Origin: Gemmatimonadota bacterium
GTDB taxonomy: Bacteria; Orphanbacterota; Orphanbacteria; Orphanbacterales; Orphanbacteraceae
DNA length: 9,136 nt
Reading direction: 5' to 3'
NCBI GenBank assembly: GCA_013002425.1
Contig: JABDJQ010000494.1
Location: 1 to 9,136, forward strand
Both the position numbers and the translations under genes were made by a program. The notes below the pieces were generated by a model that worked only from the letters and a program-made list of their open reading frames with translations, was not told the DNA's origin and searched no databases. Position 1 is the first letter of the stretch. The number at the start of each line of letters is the position of its first letter. Positions 6,099 through 9,136 of this stretch are shown here, piece by piece.

Positions 6099-8510
6099 CT
6101 ACAGTCCGAACTTCACTCCCGTGATGAAACGTCTCGGCAGTCCCGGCCGGAGTCCGGCGGGGCGGCGCGCGCTGTTGTATGTCTCGTCGAGAATGTTATG
6201 GATCGACAGAAAACCGCGCACGTTGTCGGCGAGGGAAAGCTCGCCGGTTACATCGAGAATGATACGCGCGTCCGTCCTTTCATCGTCGGGAATCGTGCCC
6301 TGTCCGGCTTCGGTTCGCATTTCGCTCATATAGTTGCCGAAGGCCTCGGCGCGCCAGCGGCTCCGCTCGAGTCCGAGGCCGACGCTGAACTGGTGCTCGG
6401 GGATGTACGGAAGGCGGTCGCCCGCCTCGACCGCTCCCCACGGCCCGAAGTCGCTGTCGAACGACGACTGGAACTCGGCGATCGTATACGTATAAGCAAA
6501 GGAAACGGGCACGCCGAAGGGCCAGGCGAGACGGCGCCCGGCGTCGATACCGAAGTTCGTTTCGAATCCGTATGCGTTCACCTTGCCCGCATTGAAGAGG
6601 TCGCCGCTCCCCGTTCCGCCGGACGAGAACGTGTCCTTGCCGAGCAGGTTGTCGTAGCGATTGTAAAACGCGACCGCGCGCGCCTGCATGTGACGGCGCT
6701 CGTAGCGCGAGCCGAGTTCGTAGTTCACGCTCGTTTCGGCCTCCGTGTCGTCGCTCATCCCGGGACCGGGAGGCGCGAAGCCCTTGTGCACGCCGCCGAA
6801 CGTCGAGACGGCGCGATTCCACTGGTAGCTGATACCGGCGCCGGGAACGACGGCGCGCGTCGTGGCGCGTGATGTCGTCGGTGCCTGCGAGCGATCCGCG
6901 TCGTCCGCGCCGTACTGTTCGCGCTTCGTGTCGATCGTCTCGAAACGGATGCCGGGAATGATCGTGAAGTCGCCCGCCACGATGCGATCCTGCGCGAACA
7001 GCGCGAGAGCACGCGCCGAGTTCACGCGGTTGTCGCCGCCGCCGGCCGCGCCGGGCGTGCCGGCCGTGGTGAGCACCATCGAGCCGTCTTCTTCCATTCG
7101 ATAAAGGTCGCTGTGCTGGAAGCGATCCTCTTCGTCTTCGTGAAGGCGAATACCGAACTCGAGGTCGTGCCAGGTGCGTCCGGCGCGGAGCCCGTATCCG
7201 GTGATGAGTTCTACGCCGCGCGAATAATACGCGCGGTTGTTGGCTTTCACTGCGAGTGCGTCGTCGCCGCTCGCGCCGCCCTTCACGATCGCGAATGCGT
7301 CGGCGTTGGCCTCGGGATCTTCCAGGATCGCGGCGATCGAAGCGCCGTCCACTTTGTCGAGCTTGTACCAGTTGCGCGAGAAGTTGTTGCGATAGACGGT
7401 CGATGTGAAGTCGAGGTTTTCGCCGGCCTGGAAGAAGTGGCGGAACGAGTACTGCTCGTGATCCGTCGTCATTTCGTCTTCCTGCGACGCGGCGTAACGG
7501 GAGTACGGATTCGCAGCGAAGTCGGCTTCGGTAAGTCCGAGATACGTTATGTGAGACGTCTCGTCGGTCCGGCCGGCTTTGATCGTGAACTCCTGCGGGA
7601 AGCGCGCGCTCGCGGGAGTGCGGTACTGCAGCTTTCCCATGTAATCCGCGAGATCGAACCCCGTGTCGTCGCCGTTCGGCAGCTCTTTGAAGCCGGTGCT
7701 TTCGATCTGATACGTTTCGAACAGCCAGGCGAGAGTGCCGGCGCCGGTTCCGATTGCGCGCGCGTCGCCGTAGCTCGCGTGCAGCTTGCGGGTGCGATCT
7801 TCCCCGCCGGCAATGCGCAGTCGGAAGCGAAGGTCGTCGGGAACGCTCGTCGAGAGCAGGTTGAGCGCGCCGCCGTTCGTGCGCGGCCCGAACTTGATCT
7901 GGCTCGAGCCCTTGCGCACCTCCACGCCTTCCATGCGGCCGGCGATCGGGAAGTAGTACGCGCTCGGCGCGGAGTATGGGGCGGGGGCGGCGAGAATGCC
8001 GTCTTCCATCACCGTGTTGCTCGCGCTTCGTTCGGTTCCCGTGCCGCGCATGCCGATGTTCGGCCGTAGTCCGTAGCCGTCTTCTTCCGTGATATTGATG
8101 CCGGGCAGCCTGAAAAGAATGCGATGGATGTCGCCCATGCCCTGGTTCTGGTTTTCGAGTGCGCGGAAATCGAGGTGGTCGGCGGAGCCCGGGATCTGGT
8201 CGACTCGATTCGGCACGCCGGTTACGCGAATCCGCCGGGCGATCCGTTCGGGAATCGAAACGCTTCCGTCCGCGACGACGACGACCCCGCCTTCGGCGGC
8301 CGTCCGGCCCGCGGTCCGTGCCTCGGCTGTTTCCGCCCCGGTCGTCTCCGCATCGGCCGCGGCCCCCTTTTCAGGGGCGGACCCCCCTTCGGGGGCGGAC
8401 CCCCCTTCGGGGGCGGGCTCTTCGGCGGGTACGGTCGAGGGCGTGAAAAGCCCGGCGGAAACGGCGATCACCAGCGCTGTACAACAGGTACGGAGAAGGC
8501 GGCGGCTCAT
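6099..8510 (-). CDS. TonB-dependent outer-membrane receptor, FecA-like
   Basis: An 803-residue TonB-dependent receptor, the outer-membrane step of iron uptake. The signal peptide (MSRRLLRTCCTALVIAVSAG..., cleavage likely after VPA-29) is followed by an unusual low-complexity Ala/Glu/Pro/Gly linker (about 30-75) that includes three APEGGS-like repeats. A possible TonB-box region is VVVVADG (76-82). The plug (about 95-220) shows LPGINITEEDGYGLRPNIGM, RGTGTERSASNTVMEDG, RMEGVEVRKGSSQIKFGP and GGALNLLS. The plug opening is most like FecA and related ferric-citrate or siderophore receptors. The rest is a beta-barrel with HKGFAPPGPG, ETSVNYELGSRYE, LPYIPEHQFSVGLGL and the terminal HNILDETYNSARRPAGLRPG...FITGVKFGL. 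There is no N-terminal STN signalling domain, so no FecIR-type signalling is expected. AAAGGA lies 9 nt before the ATG. Operators upstream suggest metal repression. The ligand (ferric citrate, a siderophore or another chelate) is not determined. Confidence 0.95.
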   Translation of the reverse strand: MSRRLLRTCCTALVIAVSAGLFTPSTVPAEEPAPEGGSAPEGGSAPEKGAAADAETTGAETAEARTAGRTAAEGGVVVVADGSVSIPERIARRIRVTGVPNRVDQIPGSADHLDFRALENQNQGMGDIHRILFRLPGINITEEDGYGLRPNIGMRGTGTERSASNTVMEDGILAAPAPYSAPSAYYFPIAGRMEGVEVRKGSSQIKFGPRTNGGALNLLSTSVPDDLRFRLRIAGGEDRTRKLHASYGDARAIGTGAGTLAWLFETYQIESTGFKELPNGDDTGFDLADYMGKLQYRTPASARFPQEFTIKAGRTDETSHITYLGLTEADFAANPYSRYAASQEDEMTTDHEQYSFRHFFQAGENLDFTSTVYRNNFSRNWYKLDKVDGASIAAILEDPEANADAFAIVKGGASGDDALAVKANNRAYYSRGVELITGYGLRAGRTWHDLEFGIRLHEDEEDRFQHSDLYRMEEDGSMVLTTAGTPGAAGGGDNRVNSARALALFAQDRIVAGDFTIIPGIRFETIDTKREQYGADDADRSQAPTTSRATTRAVVPGAGISYQWNRAVSTFGGVHKGFAPPGPGMSDDTEAETSVNYELGSRYERRHMQARAVAFYNRYDNLLGKDTFSSGGTGSGDLFNAGKVNAYGFETNFGIDAGRRLAWPFGVPVSFAYTYTIAEFQSSFDSDFGPWGAVEAGDRLPYIPEHQFSVGLGLERSRWRAEAFGNYMSEMRTEAGQGTIPDDERTDARIILDVTGELSLADNVRGFLSIHNILDETYNSARRPAGLRPGLPRRFITGVKFGL
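8374..8416 (-). repeat. 18-bp tandem repeat within the receptor gene
   Basis: Two identical 18-bp units lie head to tail (8374-8391 and 8392-8409), followed by a partial third that matches over its first 7 bases (8410-8416). The unit encodes the hexapeptide APEGGS in the linker after the signal peptide; a degenerate copy APEKGA lies at residues 45-50. Each unit contains CCCCC-GAA-GGGGG on the mRNA strand, so the repeats also form adjacent short hairpins. The multiple of three keeps frame, so copy number can change without breaking the gene. Confidence 0.85.
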
Positions 8511-8519
8511 TCGTTTACG

Positions 8520-8525
8520 TCCTTT
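8520..8525 (-). promoter_or_regulatory. Ribosome binding site of the receptor gene
   Basis: AAAGGA on the minus strand, 9 nt before the ATG at 8510, directly after the two leader hairpins. Confidence 0.55.
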
Positions 8526-8527
8526 CG

Positions 8528-8563
8528 CGCATCGTCGTGATGCGTCCCTGCGATCCCCGCAGG
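8528..8563 (-). other. Two adjacent stem-loops in the receptor mRNA leader
   Basis: Two perfect 6-bp stems each close a 5-nt loop: CGCATC/GATGCG at 8528-8544 and CCTGCG/CGCAGG at 8547-8563. They are separated by 2 nt and end 2 nt before the AAAGGA ribosome binding site. They could protect the transcript or affect initiation. They do not match a riboswitch class I recognise. Confidence 0.4.
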
Positions 8564-8591
8564 CTGTATCGAAGTTCGAAAGCGACCCCCG

Positions 8592-8609
8592 AATTAGGCT
8601 CGCCTAATT
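8592..8609. promoter_or_regulatory. Palindromic operator 1, DtxR/IdeR-like
   Basis: AATTAGGC and GCCTAATT are perfect 8-bp inverted arms separated by 2 bp. TTAGG/CCTAA arms are the hallmark of DtxR/IdeR boxes, although the central spacing differs from the classical 19-bp consensus. It sits about 82 bp upstream of the receptor ATG and next to a DtxR-family gene, and it overlaps the proposed -10 element, so occupancy would block transcription of the iron operon. The regulator-operator link is inference. Confidence 0.65.
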
Positions 8610-8621
8610 AGCCGTTCTAAA
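8593..8621 (-). promoter_or_regulatory. Candidate promoter of the iron operon
   Basis: On the minus strand TTTAGA (8616-8621) and CCTAAT (8593-8598) are separated by 17 bp. Each matches the sigma-70 consensus at 4 of 6 positions. The predicted start near 8586 would give a leader of about 75 nt. The -10 lies inside operator 1. Confidence 0.4.
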
Positions 8622-8637
8622 AATTAGGGGCGGCTAA
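8608..8637. promoter_or_regulatory. Operator-like repeats 2 and 3 (TTAG...CTAA)
   Basis: Directly after operator 1 come TTAG-n5-CTAA (8608-8620) and TTAG-n6-CTAA (8624-8637). The outer arms of this stretch, TTAGCCG (8608-8614) and CGGCTAA (8631-8637), also form a perfect 7-bp inverted repeat. Repeat 3 starts 30 bp from repeat 1, close to three helical turns, so dimers could bind on one face of the DNA. These arms are less symmetric than operator 1. Confidence 0.5.
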
Positions 8638-8648
8638 CTCGGGCCCCC
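8619..8648 (-). terminator. Weak possible terminator after the regulator gene
   Basis: Reading the minus strand, GGGGC (8643-8647) can pair with GCCCC (8627-8631) across an 11-nt loop and is followed by TAATTTTT (8619-8626). The stem is short and the loop large, so it is weak. It overlaps operator repeat 3. Confidence 0.3.
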
Positions 8649-8659
8649 GAAAAATCACC

Positions 8660-9136
8660 TCACGAGGCCGTACGCTCCTGCCGCGGCTTATTGCCGCGCG
8701 CCTTGTCGGTCTCGTTCACCCAGTTCACGAAATCGGCCACGATATCGCCCGGGCCGAGCGGGCATACCTGCACGAACTCCAGGAAACGCGAAAGACGGTT
8801 CAGGGTCGTCCGGCTCACGACATGCTCCAGCGTGCAGGCGTCTTCTTTTGCGATCCGGTCGGGTACGCCGAGAACCTCGCGCAGGAACCGATACAGCAAG
8901 TCGTTCTGTTCTTTGACTTTAAGCGCGACGGCGCGGCCCTCTTCCGTCAGCGCGACCTTGCCGTACGGGTTGTGGCCCACGAGTCCCTTCTTGCGCAGGT
9001 TGTCCACGGCGCCGCTGACGCTCGGCATGGTCACGCCGAGGCGGTCCGCGATCATCTTGACGCGCGCGTCGGCGCCCTCGAGGTCGATCTCGAGAATCGT
9101 CTTCAGGTACATTTCCATGTTCGGCGTAAGATGGAC
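8660..9136 (-). CDS. DtxR-family metal-dependent transcriptional regulator, 5' end at or beyond the window edge
   Basis: A metal-responsive repressor of the DtxR/MntR family. The N-terminal winged helix-turn-helix is clear: MIADRLGVTMPSVSGAVDNL (recognition helix) and GLVGHNPYGKVALTEEG (wing). The dimerisation and metal domain follows, with EDACTLEHVVS. Numbering from the ATG at 9118, Met3, Cys95, Glu98 and His99 align with DtxR primary-site ligands Met10, Cys102, Glu105 and His106, which suggests iron rather than manganese. The ancillary-site positions (DtxR His79, Glu83, His98) read Asn72, Tyr76 and Lys91. There is no SH3-like third domain; the protein ends about 30 residues after FVQVCPLGPGD. 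The frame stays open upstream of 9118 with VHLTPNMEMYL, and LTPxME is the usual family opening, so the real start is probably beyond the window. It lies upstream of, and on the same strand as, the iron operon, whose promoter region carries DtxR-like palindromes. Confidence 0.93.
   Translation of the reverse strand, partial: VHLTPNMEMYLKTILEIDLEGADARVKMIADRLGVTMPSVSGAVDNLRKKGLVGHNPYGKVALTEEGRAVALKVKEQNDLLYRFLREVLGVPDRIAKEDACTLEHVVSRTTLNRLSRFLEFVQVCPLGPGDIVADFVNWVNETDKARGNKPRQERTAS

Noticed and set aside
5121..6872. 583-codon open frame on the plus strand opposite the binding-protein and receptor genes
   Set aside because: It crosses an intergenic boundary and reads as His/Arg/Val-rich low-complexity protein without motifs. 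It is the antisense shadow of two well-supported genes.
7113..8069. 318-codon open frame on the plus strand opposite the receptor
   Set aside because: Val/Ala/Arg-rich with no domain; the minus strand carries the receptor plug and barrel.
8511..8659. Riboswitch or classical Fur box upstream of the receptor
   Set aside because: No GATAATGATAATCATTATC-like pattern is visible and the leader is too short and simple for a riboswitch class I know. The palindromes fit DtxR-type sites better.
1..9136. CRISPR array, tRNA, insertion sequence or prophage signals
   Set aside because: No spaced direct repeats, tRNA-like cloverleaf, transposase or integrase coding, or terminal inverted repeats were seen. 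Coding density and base composition look uniform.

Overview
The window is GC-rich and densely coding. It reads as part of the chromosome of a Gram-negative bacterium: it has a TonB-dependent outer-membrane receptor, a probable lipoprotein and an inner-membrane ABC transporter. A DtxR-type metal regulator (rather than Fur) beside a TonB receptor, together with glutaryl-CoA dehydrogenase and a crotonase resembling those of anaerobic aromatic degradation, would suit a deltaproteobacterial-type or other non-model Gram-negative lineage. This placement is inference; there is no rRNA or other marker in the window.

Left part, + strand (1-2292): the 3' end of a crotonase-family gene overlaps gcdH (glutaryl-CoA dehydrogenase) by an ATGA junction. 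A CPBP-family intramembrane protease gene follows, whose most likely start is a non-canonical ATT inside the end of gcdH. The first two fit acyl-CoA catabolism (glutaryl-CoA to crotonyl-CoA). The protease has no obvious metabolic link to them.

Right part, - strand (9136-2296): an iron-acquisition cluster read right to left. In order it has a DtxR-family regulator (5' end outside the window), a 149-bp intergenic region, a FecA-like TonB-dependent receptor, a ferric-iron-binding protein (FbpA type), a fused two-half permease (FbpB type) and an ATPase (FbpC type). The last three are tightly coupled (TAG directly followed by ATG, then an ATGA overlap) and lie 45 bp behind the receptor, so the four structural genes probably form one operon. 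Receptor, binding protein, permease and ATPase together make a path from the outer membrane to the cytoplasm.

The intergenic region holds the most interesting signal: three consecutive TTAG-n5/6-CTAA inverted repeats within 44 bp. The first lies in an 18-bp palindrome with two perfect 8-bp arms, and a plausible promoter is embedded in the array. This resembles DtxR/IdeR operator half-sites and suggests metal-dependent repression of the iron operon by the adjacent regulator. That regulator keeps the DtxR primary metal ligands (Met, Cys, Glu, His) but appears to have lost the ancillary-site ligands and lacks the SH3-like third domain. The + and - strand blocks converge with only 3 bp between their stop codons.
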